From: Campylobacterota bacterium | GTDB lineage: Bacteria > Campylobacterota > Campylobacteria > Campylobacterales > Sulfurovaceae | Assembly: GCA_003646505.1 (NCBI GenBank) | Contig: QMKT01000063.1 | Coordinates: 1 to 9,277, forward strand | Direction of reading: 5' to 3' | Length of the DNA stretch: 9,277 nucleotides | In this document: one piece after another, positions 1 to 6,353 of the stretch | Layout: every line of letters starts with the position of its first letter | Position numbering within the stretch: the stretch's first letter is position 1 | The notes under the pieces: model-generated | What the model was told of the DNA's origin: nothing | Databases searched by the model: none | The model's input: only the letters and a program-made list of their open reading frames with translations | Position numbers and translations under genes: made by a program

Positions 1-18
1 AATTAACATCGTTTGCTA

Positions 19-789
19 CTATCCATTGTGTGATGGATATTCTTTTTCTGTTTTACAATAATCTTCTCCTACCGAACAACATCCATTAATAACATCCTTA
101 TTTTTCAACACTTTATCAAATGACCAATAGTGATTATAACTACCTGCACGTAAACTAGTAAATACTGTCTCTATATCTGTAGCATTTGATTTTTGAGCCA
201 ACTTAATATACTCATCCAAGTCATGTACATCTACTACTTCTATAATACATCCTACTTTTAAAGCTTCTATTTCTGATACTGACCCTTGCAACACTAAGTC
301 ATCATACAGTTTCTGAATTTTTGCTATATCGTATGTTCCTGCTTCCATATCCTCAATAGCCGTATTCATATACCCTAAGGCTGGTAGATCTATGTTCGTA
401 AAATGTATATCGTCACTTAGTTTATATTTTTGAATTAACTGTTGCACTGCAGTGATATGAACATATTCAGAGTCTGGAATTTTATTTAAGGGTCCTGAAT
501 TAGGGTACTGTACTGATAAAGCATTATACACATCATACGCAAGTCTTTCTTCATTTCCCATATAAGATAATGCATTGGTTAACTCTTCAGAGAGTTTGGA
601 GACAGGACCATCTATAGCATCTTGTATCTCTATTGGTAATGTAGTCAATAATTCTTCTGCTGATCCAGTTATAGGACTCTCTAGAGTAATAGGTACATCA
701 TCCACAGGAGAAGAACTTCCTCCACAACCTGTCATTACAAAAACTGTAGCTATTGCCAGTAAACTTTTTAGTATATTATTTTTTATCAA
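19..789 (-). CDS. DUF2202 ferritin-like domain lipoprotein
   Basis: Predicted 256-aa envelope lipoprotein. Residues 1-21 form a signal peptide with a charged start, a hydrophobic core and lipobox MTGC; Cys22 would be lipidated, followed by a Gly/Ser/Pro-rich linker to about residue 65. Residues 70-230 resemble the DUF2202 ferritin-like family. They carry NEERLAYDVY (E80/E81), SEYVHITAV (E108/H111), a GTYD...LYDDLV segment, ALKVGCIIEVVDVHDL (E184) and AGSYNHYWSF (H220), where acidic and His residues could bind metal. The tail after 235 adds C237, C238 and C245, possibly a second metal or disulfide site. The start is TTG at 789 with an AGAGGAG Shine-Dalgarno about 8 nt upstream; no ATG is available in frame. 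It lies downstream of the cytochrome gene but has its own promoter with the element also found before RR1. The biochemical function of DUF2202 proteins is not known to me; metal binding is inferred. Confidence 0.85.
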   Translation of the reverse strand: MIKNNILKSLLAIATVFVMTGCGGSSSPVDDVPITLESPITGSAEELLTTLPIEIQDAIDGPVSKLSEELTNALSYMGNEERLAYDVYNALSVQYPNSGPLNKIPDSEYVHITAVQQLIQKYKLSDDIHFTNIDLPALGYMNTAIEDMEAGTYDIAKIQKLYDDLVLQGSVSEIEALKVGCIIEVVDVHDLDEYIKLAQKSNATDIETVFTSLRAGSYNHYWSFDKVLKNKDVINGCCSVGEDYCKTEKEYPSHNG

Positions 790-819
790 TTTATCACTCC
801 TCTATGTCATATTTTAAAT

Positions 820-853
820 ACTATAACATAGCAGTATGAAGTGAGTATGAATT
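820..853 (-). promoter_or_regulatory. Promoter with 11-bp direct repeat (predicted RR1 operator) of the DUF2202 gene
   Basis: Read on the minus strand, AATTCATA (853-846), 5 nt, TTCATA (840-835), 6 nt and TGTTAT (828-823) follow one another. The distal TTCATA (851-846) sits 17 bp from TGTTAT, so it can serve as the -35 box. The two TTCATA units are 11 bp apart, the helical-turn spacing of PhoB/OmpR-family sites. The -10 lies about 34 nt before the TTG start and leaves room for the Shine-Dalgarno. The same arrangement precedes the RR1 gene. The pattern is seen directly; binding by RR1 is inferred. Confidence 0.55.
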
Positions 854-929
854 ACTTTTCTCTTAGATTTTCTTATTTTACTGACCAATAACAACAAAGC
901 ATACACAAACTACATCAACACAAAATGAG

Positions 930-1292
930 TTACTCAGGTAAAACCAAATTTTTCTTCAGATCAAAAGTATTTAAAAACGTTTGTATATTTTTTTTCAAAT
1001 TTTCATCATCCAGATCTGACACTTCTTTCATAGAAAATTTTGAAAAGAACGGATGTGGCATAATAGAGTTTTTCTGTTTTGGATCCTTCAGATACTTCAT
1101 GATCGCTATTTTCATAGCTTCCTTTGTACTGTATTTCATAAGGTAACGCCGATAGATCAGCCCATTGGGGATCTGTTCCTGATTATGGCACTGTAAACAT
1201 TTTTCTTGCACCTGTTGTTTGTCATCTATCGTTATATTACCCGCAACTACGCCTATAGAAAACAACATACATAAAAAGATTATTTTTCCCAT
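930..1292 (-). CDS. Small exported monohaem c-type cytochrome-like protein
   Basis: A 120-aa protein with an N-terminal Sec-type signal peptide (about residues 1-18). It has one haem c attachment motif, CLQCH at residues 32-36, so it should be periplasmic and carry one covalent haem. M78 in the NSIMPHPFF segment is the likely sixth haem ligand, as in class I cytochromes c. The rest (about 85-115) is charged and helical. Its ATG at 1292 lies inside the end of the HK1 gene (13-nt overlap), and a GGAGG Shine-Dalgarno sits 10 nt upstream within HK1, pointing to translational coupling. It is therefore the third gene of the RR1-HK1 operon. Its role could be electron transfer or redox/ligand sensing for HK1; neither is shown by the sequence. 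The family beyond 'cytochrome c' was not recognised. Confidence 0.8.
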   Translation of the reverse strand: MGKIIFLCMLFSIGVVAGNITIDDKQQVQEKCLQCHNQEQIPNGLIYRRYLMKYSTKEAMKIAIMKYLKDPKQKNSIMPHPFFSKFSMKEVSDLDDENLKKNIQTFLNTFDLKKNLVLPE

Positions 1293-2440
1293 CTAATTAC
1301 TACCTCCGTTCCTTTTCCAATTTGAGAGTGGATGTCTAAAACAAAGTCATAACTCTCTACAACCTGATTAACAATATCAAGTCCTATACCAAAACCACCC
1401 TCACTCTTATTAGCCCGCTTAAAACGACATATGATCGTATCTAGATCTTTCTTTTCTATGCCACCTCCTGTGTCAATAACTCTCAAAGAGTCTTGACTAA
1501 GTATCACCGTTAAGAGACCTTGTATCTTATTATATTTTATTGCATTGCTAATAAGATTATCTATAAGCCTCGTTGCATCATTTTTATCTATCTCCAAGAC
1601 AACGTCAGGCTCAATTTCTATCTCAAATTTTAAATTTTTTTTCTCTGCCATCACAGAAAAATAGATCATTCTTTCCTGGATGAGATTGGAGATATCAAGT
1701 GATTCTATATTTCTATAATAATTATGATTTAGATTCAGATAAGTCAGGTCTTCATAGATCAAACTCAAAGTCTTGGAAGCGATTTCAATACGTTTAAGCT
1801 CATCATTCTTTTTACATTTACCAAAGGTTTCCAGCATCTCTATGTTTGCCAATATGGTAGAGATAGGGGTATTCAGTTCATGTGTGGCATCTTGAATGAA
1901 ATGATTCATTTTTTCTATAGACTCTCGCATAGGGGCTATAAAAAGTTTACCTAAAAACAGTCCCAAGAGTGCAAAAAACATCCCTGCGCTCAATAAAAAT
2001 AATCCTATATTCCTTTTAAGCTCCATAATGGGCTTCTCATCTAACTCTTTACTCACAAGTAAAAAAGCCGCACCAAGATAATAAGGTTCTACTTTAGAGA
2101 GATAATAGATTTTACTTTCTATGACCATATACTCTTGTTGTGTTAAAAGATCTCTTTGCTTATCTGTCCCAAAAATATACCTTTTATCCAGATCATAAAT
2201 AGCTGACTTGACAAAAGGGTCTACCGGATAAGTAAGTGTGGAAGTGTAAGTCTTGTGAAGGGTTCTTAACTTGCTTATGACCTGAGTAGATTCAAACTTA
2301 AGTGCATCTCTTTGCTGGTCAAGAAGATGGTGTTTTTGTGAGGTGTAAAATATCCATGAAGCAATAGAAAAAAGTAAAAAAGTTGATCCGAAATAAATCA
2401 GTAAAAAACGAATTAAACTTTTTTTTTCACTCTTTAACAA
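1280..2440 (-). CDS. Sensor histidine kinase HK1 with periplasmic input domain
   Basis: A 386-aa inner-membrane histidine kinase, partner of the upstream OmpR-type regulator. TM1 spans about residues 9-31 and TM2 about 145-168, enclosing a periplasmic domain of about 110 residues with no recognised fold. There is no HAMP domain: the H-box (DATHELNTPISTI, phospho-acceptor H187) comes 17 residues after the Pro170 that follows TM2. The ATPase domain shows the N-box (DNLISNAIKY, N295/N299), G1 (DTGGGI, D323) and G2 (GFGIGL, 349-354), so it should be active. The start is TTG at 2440, overlapping the RR1 gene by 14 nt, with AGGAT as a possible Shine-Dalgarno inside RR1; no ATG fits before TM1. The signal is unknown. 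The cytochrome gene overlapping its 3' end suggests a redox or haem-related input, which is inference. Confidence 0.9.
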   Translation of the reverse strand: MLKSEKKSLIRFLLIYFGSTFLLFSIASWIFYTSQKHHLLDQQRDALKFESTQVISKLRTLHKTYTSTLTYPVDPFVKSAIYDLDKRYIFGTDKQRDLLTQQEYMVIESKIYYLSKVEPYYLGAAFLLVSKELDEKPIMELKRNIGLFLLSAGMFFALLGLFLGKLFIAPMRESIEKMNHFIQDATHELNTPISTILANIEMLETFGKCKKNDELKRIEIASKTLSLIYEDLTYLNLNHNYYRNIESLDISNLIQERMIYFSVMAEKKNLKFEIEIEPDVVLEIDKNDATRLIDNLISNAIKYNKIQGLLTVILSQDSLRVIDTGGGIEKKDLDTIICRFKRANKSEGGFGIGLDIVNQVVESYDFVLDIHSQIGKGTEVVIRWEK

Positions 2441-3104
2441 ATCGATATCCTACATTTTTAATTGTTTCTATATTTTCTTTACCTAAAAAAGACCGTGCTG
2501 TATTGATATAAGATCTCAAACTACCCGCACTCGGCTCTTCATCATAATCCCATAAACGTTCAAATATTTTATCATAAGTCAGTAGTTCATTTGGATATTC
2601 CAAAAAAAGTGTGAGGAGTTTGGATTCTTTGTTCTTAATTGCCACCCGTTGATTATCTTTAGTCAAAATATTTTCTTTGATATCAAAGAAAAATCCATCT
2701 CCTAGGCTGATCTTCTCTTCATGGGTACCAAAACGACGTTTTAATAATCCTTCTATACGAACCAGCAACTCTTTAAGTGCAAATGGCTTACGGATGTAGT
2801 CATCACATCCTATATCAAACCCCCGTGTCACATCATCTACAGAGTTCAAAGAAGTAATGAAGATCGCAGGTGTTTGTACATCATTATCACGTAAATTTTT
2901 TAAAAAATCAAAACCATTTTGATGTGGTACTTTGACATCAAGTAACATGATATCTATATGTCTCTCATAGGCAAGATCTTGGGCTTGCAGTCCATCATAA
3001 GCACACAGGACCTCATACCCCTGATAGGTCAAAAACTGCTTCACAGTATCACTAAGCTGTTGATCATCTTCAAGGAGTAAAATGGTTGTAGTTTTAAAGT
3101 TCAT
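2427..3104 (-). CDS. OmpR/PhoB-type response regulator RR1
   Basis: A 225-aa DNA-binding response regulator. The receiver domain (about residues 5-122) has the acidic pair D13/D14, phospho-acceptor D56 in MLLDVKVP, T84 and K106 in RKP. The C-terminal half (about 128-225) is an OmpR-type winged helix ending in the typical NVGYRFVKE strand. The ATG at 3104 is preferred over the longer frame to 3131 because AAAGGA lies about 6 nt upstream and the protein then begins just before the first receiver strand. It is the first gene of the RR1-HK1-cytochrome operon and has its own promoter in the 76-nt gap after HK2. That promoter contains an 11-bp direct repeat, suggesting autoregulation. It resembles RR2 over most of its length. 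Confidence 0.93.
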   Translation of the reverse strand: MNFKTTTILLLEDDQQLSDTVKQFLTYQGYEVLCAYDGLQAQDLAYERHIDIMLLDVKVPHQNGFDFLKNLRDNDVQTPAIFITSLNSVDDVTRGFDIGCDDYIRKPFALKELLVRIEGLLKRRFGTHEEKISLGDGFFFDIKENILTKDNQRVAIKNKESKLLTLFLEYPNELLTYDKIFERLWDYDEEPSAGSLRSYINTARSFLGKENIETIKNVGYRFVKE

Positions 3105-3130
3105 ACATAATCCTTTAATTTTAATACCCA

Positions 3131-3164
3131 ATCATAATATGTCAATATGAATGAAATATGAATT
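3131..3164 (-). promoter_or_regulatory. Promoter with 11-bp direct repeat (predicted RR1 operator) of the RR1 operon
   Basis: On the minus strand AATTCATA (3164-3157), 5 nt, TTCATA (3151-3146), 6 nt and TATTAT (3139-3134) follow in the same order and spacing as before the DUF2202 gene. The distal TTCATA (3162-3157) is 17 bp from TATTAT, so a sigma70-like promoter with an overlapping direct repeat is the natural reading. The -10 is about 30 nt from the ATG, upstream of the Shine-Dalgarno. A TTGACA (3145-3140) also occurs, but its matching -10 (TAAAAT) would lie against the Shine-Dalgarno, so it is less likely to be used. Confidence 0.55.
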
Positions 3165-3180
3165 GCCTCATAAAATTCAT

Positions 3181-4026
3181 TTATACCTGTACCTTGGAAA
3201 CATTGAGACTGACTTCTGTGCCTACTCCTCTTTGAGACTCTATATGAATGTCTATACCTTCCTCATCACAATATGCCTTGACCAAAGCCACGCCTATACC
3301 TGCTCCTTCTTTCGCATCATCTGCCTGATAATAGCGTTCATGTATACGTAACAATTCGGTTGGGCTCATCCCTACGCCTTCATCTTTAACACTTAATATA
3401 TGATTCTTCAAAGTTACCGTGATAGCTGTCTCCTTGGAAGAGTACTTCATCGCATTGGAAATAAGATTATCAAACATTTGTTCAAATCCTATTTTATCGA
3501 CTTCTATTTCATAAAATTCCATAGTCAGTATAAAAGGATTACGTTTTTGTTCTTGAAATACACTTACACGTTCTTCTATCAGTTCTTGAACATTAAAACG
3601 CTCTTTCTCTATAGTATGCATCTCTTTATGTATACTGTAAACCAGTTCATCGTAGAGTTTTTTAAGTCTCACAGAAGCATCTTCTATCCGTCTAATACGC
3701 TTTAAGGACTTTTCATCTTCCATATTTTTTTTCAACATGGCAGTATTTGCATTGATCGTGGAGAGGGGAATATTCAGTTCATGGATAATATCATTGGTCA
3801 AAGAGGTCAAGGTATCTTCCATCTGTTGTTTAGGTGCGAAAATAAGCGCTGAGAGCACATATCCCCATCCTATGGCTATGAGAAAAACCAACGCACCCGC
3901 TATAAAAAATTTAAACTCTGTAAAATGCCAATTTTCCAAAAAACGGTATACAGCAGTCAGCAAGGTAAACATCGTCACAAAATAGATCACTGTGGCAATA
4001 ATGATCTCTTTTGGGCGACTTATCAT
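3181..4026 (-). CDS. Compact sensor histidine kinase HK2, no large input domain
   Basis: A 281-aa membrane histidine kinase. TM1 covers about residues 8-30 and TM2 about 40-64, leaving an external loop of about ten residues, so it has no extracytoplasmic sensor domain; HAMP and PAS domains are also absent. The H-box is DIIHELNIPLSTI with H82, 17 residues after the Pro65 that follows TM2, the same spacing as in HK1. N187/N191 (DNLISNAMKY), DEGVGM (D215) and GAGIGV (241-246) complete an intact ATPase domain. Its ATG overlaps the RR2 stop codon (ATGA, 4 nt), indicating tight coupling. It may sense the membrane itself or a partner membrane protein; the divergently transcribed membrane protein at 4785 is one candidate by position only. 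Confidence 0.9.
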   Translation of the reverse strand: MISRPKEIIIATVIYFVTMFTLLTAVYRFLENWHFTEFKFFIAGALVFLIAIGWGYVLSALIFAPKQQMEDTLTSLTNDIIHELNIPLSTINANTAMLKKNMEDEKSLKRIRRIEDASVRLKKLYDELVYSIHKEMHTIEKERFNVQELIEERVSVFQEQKRNPFILTMEFYEIEVDKIGFEQMFDNLISNAMKYSSKETAITVTLKNHILSVKDEGVGMSPTELLRIHERYYQADDAKEGAGIGVALVKAYCDEEGIDIHIESQRGVGTEVSLNVSKVQV

Positions 4027-4676
4027 TTGATACTCATCTGGTACCCTACCCCACGTACATTCTGTATATGGGTAGGAAAATATTTTTTAAGCTGTGCTAT
4101 ATACACTCTTAAGGCACCATTACTTGCTTCTTCAGAGGAACTCCACAACCGTTCTTTGATCTGATCTAAAGGAACCAGCCTGCCTTGACCTTCCAGGAGA
4201 ACCAACAGCAGTTCACCCCCCTTTATACTTAACTCTACCGTCTCATCATTTTGATACAAAGTTTTGCTTAAGATATCAAATGCATAAGTACCGATCTGCA
4301 CCATTTGACTGCGCACCTGTCTTCTTAATACGGCTTGTATCCGTAATAAAAGTTCATCCAGGTCTACGGGTTTTAAGATAAAGTCATCTCCCCCTTTTTC
4401 AAAACCTTCTTTTAGTGATGCCTTGTCTTCTCTGGAAGTAATAAAGATACAGGGCGTATCATCTCCACTTTTACGTAATTTATCTAAAAGTTCAAACCCG
4501 TTTTCATACGGTAAATTGACATCAAATAAATAAAGATCAAACACCTGTTCATAACTTAAATCAAGTGCACTATAGGGATCCAAGGCACACTCTAACTGAT
4601 ATCCCTCTTCTTCCAGGAAATCTTCAAGTGTTTCATTAAACAATTTATCATCTTCGAGTACAAGTATTCGTGCCAA
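4023..4676 (-). CDS. OmpR/PhoB-type response regulator RR2
   Basis: A 217-aa response regulator. The receiver domain has D9/D10, phospho-acceptor D52 (LYLFDVNLP), T80 and K102 (LKP). The C-terminal winged helix is of the OmpR type and ends in NVRGVGYQM. The start chosen is TTG at 4676, with GAGAGG about 7 nt upstream, so that the protein opens with MARILVLEDD. The frame is open to 4745 but has no supporting Shine-Dalgarno there and would add an unlikely 23-residue leader. It is first in a two-gene operon with HK2. It resembles RR1, including shared TP-IFITS and GDD/CDD-KP segments, so a duplication is likely. No copy of the RR1-type direct repeat was found before this gene. Confidence 0.92.
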   Translation of the reverse strand: MARILVLEDDKLFNETLEDFLEEEGYQLECALDPYSALDLSYEQVFDLYLFDVNLPYENGFELLDKLRKSGDDTPCIFITSREDKASLKEGFEKGGDDFILKPVDLDELLLRIQAVLRRQVRSQMVQIGTYAFDILSKTLYQNDETVELSIKGGELLLVLLEGQGRLVPLDQIKERLWSSSEEASNGALRVYIAQLKKYFPTHIQNVRGVGYQMSIK

Positions 4677-4700
4677 GATTATCCTCTCTTTACTTCTAGT

Positions 4701-4729
4701 AATATATTGTACCTCAAAATTATTTACAT
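4701..4729 (-). promoter_or_regulatory. Possible promoter of RR2-HK2
   Basis: On the minus strand TATATT (4706-4701) lies about 25 nt before the TTG start, and a weak -35-like TGTAAA occurs about 16 bp further upstream. The neighbouring sequence also contains TGTACC and GGTACA as inverted 6-mers 16 nt apart (about 4708-4735), which could be an operator. Match quality is modest. Confidence 0.3.
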
Positions 4730-4744
4730 GGTACACAAATATCA

Positions 4745-4753
4745 TGTTATACT
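4745..4753 (+). promoter_or_regulatory. Extended -10 promoter of the membrane protein gene
   Basis: TGTTATACT is an extended -10 box (TG, one base, TATACT) about 31 nt before the GTG start at 4785. A TTTACA at 4723-4728 is a possible but over-spaced (19 bp) -35. The AAGGG Shine-Dalgarno at 4774-4778 is 6 nt from the start. Confidence 0.4.
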
Positions 4754-4784
4754 TTTAACTATCTGATACCAAAAAGGGTACTAT

Positions 4785-5453
4785 GTGAAGATCAATCATA
4801 CATTGTTAAGACATAAAGAGGGTCAACTCTTACTTTTGGGTTTATTGTTATTGGGATGTTTTCTCATACTCTTGGTACTTTCTACACTTTTTTTTCCTGA
4901 CTATCTCCAACAGTTGCTGAGTATTACGGCAACAAACGTCATATTTGGACGTATGGCAGGTCTCTCCATTGGTGTAGCCACTCAAATGGATACAACTTTA
5001 CTGGTTGGTCTCAATTTTTTCATTGAGTCTATCATGGTACTCATTTTATATCCTCTTTTTGCACTTTCATGGAAAAAGCTTGATCTTATCTCTTATCCTC
5101 CACTCAGACAATTTTTAGCAAAGTCTAAAAAAAATGCACATACTTATGAACCACTGATCAAACGTTATGGTGTTCTTGGACTCATTTTATTTGTTTTGAC
5201 ACCCTTTGCTATGACAGGTCCGGTTGTGGGAAGTTTTGTAGGATTTTTAATTGGTTTTAGACATAGTGTTACCCTGATTGTTGTACTTTTCAGTACCTTC
5301 ATCGCTATTATTATCTGGGTCTATTTGATCAAGAATTTTGAAGAAGTGCTGATCGCATACAATGATATGCTTATGACAGGTTTTTTCATCGTTGCTTTAC
5401 TGATGCTTTTTTGGTACCTCATCAAAAGAGTTTTGCAGAAAAATACAGCGTAG
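4785..5453 (+). CDS. Six-helix membrane protein, small multi-drug export-like (PF06695-like)
   Basis: A 222-aa integral membrane protein with hydrophobic segments at roughly residues 16-37, 45-65, 72-95, 127-152, 155-178 and 192-214. The pattern YGVLGLILFVLTPFAMTGP, followed by another Gly-rich helix, resembles the family named 'small multi-drug export protein' (PF06695). That name is a poor guide to function and I would not infer drug efflux. The start is GTG at 4785 with AAGGG 6 nt upstream; an ATG two bases earlier runs straight into TGA. The gene stands alone, divergent from RR2-HK2 and convergent with fabG. Its stop codon TAG is the first three bases of an inverted-repeat structure. Regulation by RR2 is possible from the shared 108-nt upstream region but unsupported by a recognised site. 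Confidence 0.8.
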   Translation: MKINHTLLRHKEGQLLLLGLLLLGCFLILLVLSTLFFPDYLQQLLSITATNVIFGRMAGLSIGVATQMDTTLLVGLNFFIESIMVLILYPLFALSWKKLDLISYPPLRQFLAKSKKNAHTYEPLIKRYGVLGLILFVLTPFAMTGPVVGSFVGFLIGFRHSVTLIVVLFSTFIAIIIWVYLIKNFEEVLIAYNDMLMTGFFIVALLMLFWYLIKRVLQKNTA

Positions 5454-5526
5454 GAACCGTAAACTTGTTTACGGAAAAAACAGTAATTTGTGAAAAGATT
5501 TTGCCTAAACAAGTTTAGGGTTCCTA
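5451..5526. repeat. Pair of inverted 24-nt palindromic repeats (REP/BIME-like)
   Basis: Two 24-nt copies face each other (5451-5474 and the reverse complement of 5503-5526) around a 28-nt AT-rich spacer. They match at 21 of 24 positions. Each copy holds its own palindrome: 5457-5474 (8-bp arms, TT centre) and 5504-5519 (7-bp arms, AA centre). The two internal differences, copy positions 9 and 22, are a G-C to C-G swap that keeps both hairpins paired. The structure lies between the convergent ends of the membrane protein gene and fabG. It could act as a bidirectional terminator or mRNA-end stabiliser, but neither hairpin is followed by a convincing U-tract, so a REP-type dispersed repeat is the better reading. 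Confidence 0.7.
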
Positions 5527-5560
5527 TTTACTCCTTAATTTAATGGCATTGTGACCCCTC

Positions 5561-6304
5561 TTACATAAACATCCCGCCGTTGACTTTCAATGTCTCACCA
5601 GTAATATAGGAAGAGTGATCTGAAAGCAAAAAGGCTACAGCGTCTGCCACTTCAGAAGGATTACCAAATCTTGCCATAGGTATTTTTGCAGTAAATGCAT
5701 CTTTGACCTCATCTTTTAAGACATTTGTCATTTCAGTTGCTATAAAACCTGGAGTGATTGTGTTATAACGTATACCGCTTGTCGCGGCTTCAATCGCAAA
5801 ACTTTTAGTCATAGCTATTGTTCCGCCTTTGGATGCAGCATAATTTGTCTGCCCTGCATTCCCAGTCTCACCTACAATAGATGCAATGTTCACGACTGAA
5901 CCAAAACGTTTTTTACGCATCACCTTAAGAGACTCTCTACACCCTATGAACGTCGATTTAAGATTGGCTTCAATCACATCCATAAACTGTGCACTCTTCA
6001 TACGCATTGCCAAACCATCTTTAGTGATACCCGCATTGTTTACAAGGTAAGCTAACTCACCATCAGCTGCAACAATGCTCTTCATGGCAGCTACAAAGGC
6101 ATCTTCATCACTGACATCAAAGCCGATCACTTCTGCTTTTCCGCCTTCTGCTTCAATAGCTGCTTTGACTGCATTTGCTTCAACTTCACCTGAACGAAAG
6201 TTCACCCATACTTTAAGACCCATTGCCGCCAATCCTTTGGCAATTTCTGCACCTATCCCTCTGCTTGCACCAGTCACTAAAACATTATTCCCTGTAAATT
6301 TCAT
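5561..6304 (-). CDS. fabG: 3-oxoacyl-[acyl-carrier-protein] reductase FabG
   Basis: A 247-aa short-chain dehydrogenase/reductase that reduces 3-oxoacyl-ACP to 3-hydroxyacyl-ACP with NADPH in the cytoplasmic type II fatty acid synthesis cycle. The Rossmann motif TGASRGIG is at residues 11-18, DV at 63-64, NNAG at 89-92, and the catalytic tetrad N114, S142, Y155 and K159 is complete. The PGFIATEMT segment and a C-terminal GGMFM ending are typical of FabG. Its length matches the family. The ATG at 6304 has AAAGG about 7 nt upstream. It follows the small TerB-like gene by 49 nt on the same strand and may be co-transcribed with it. acpP, often near fabG, is not present downstream here; the repeat structure and a convergent gene follow instead. 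Confidence 0.96.
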   Translation of the reverse strand: MKFTGNNVLVTGASRGIGAEIAKGLAAMGLKVWVNFRSGEVEANAVKAAIEAEGGKAEVIGFDVSDEDAFVAAMKSIVAADGELAYLVNNAGITKDGLAMRMKSAQFMDVIEANLKSTFIGCRESLKVMRKKRFGSVVNIASIVGETGNAGQTNYAASKGGTIAMTKSFAIEAATSGIRYNTITPGFIATEMTNVLKDEVKDAFTAKIPMARFGNPSEVADAVAFLLSDHSSYITGETLKVNGGMFM

Positions 6305-6353
6305 CTTAAACCTTTAAAATATTTGAACTATTGTAGCATGTAGGTGTTTAGAG

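Noticed and set aside
926..936. TGAG-TTA-CTCA hairpin at the cytochrome stop codon as a terminator
   Set aside because: Only a 4-bp stem; too short to support a terminator call.
3115..3145. TTGACA with TAAAAT as the RR1 promoter
   Set aside because: The TAAAAT would lie directly against the Shine-Dalgarno, leaving almost no leader. The TATTAT box shared with the DUF2202 promoter is better placed.
3125..3180. RR2-HK2-RR1-HK1-cytochrome as one single operon
   Set aside because: Read-through is possible, but the 76-nt gap contains a good promoter with the shared direct repeat, so RR1 is better treated as the head of its own operon.
4785..5453. Drug-efflux function for the membrane protein
   Set aside because: The family name is historical; nothing in the sequence or neighbours shows drug transport.
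5457..5480. Hairpin 5457-5474 as a classical intrinsic terminator of the membrane protein gene
   Set aside because: It is followed by an A-run, not a U-run, on the plus strand, and on the minus strand by a mixed sequence. Better explained as part of a repeat pair, though weak termination is not excluded.
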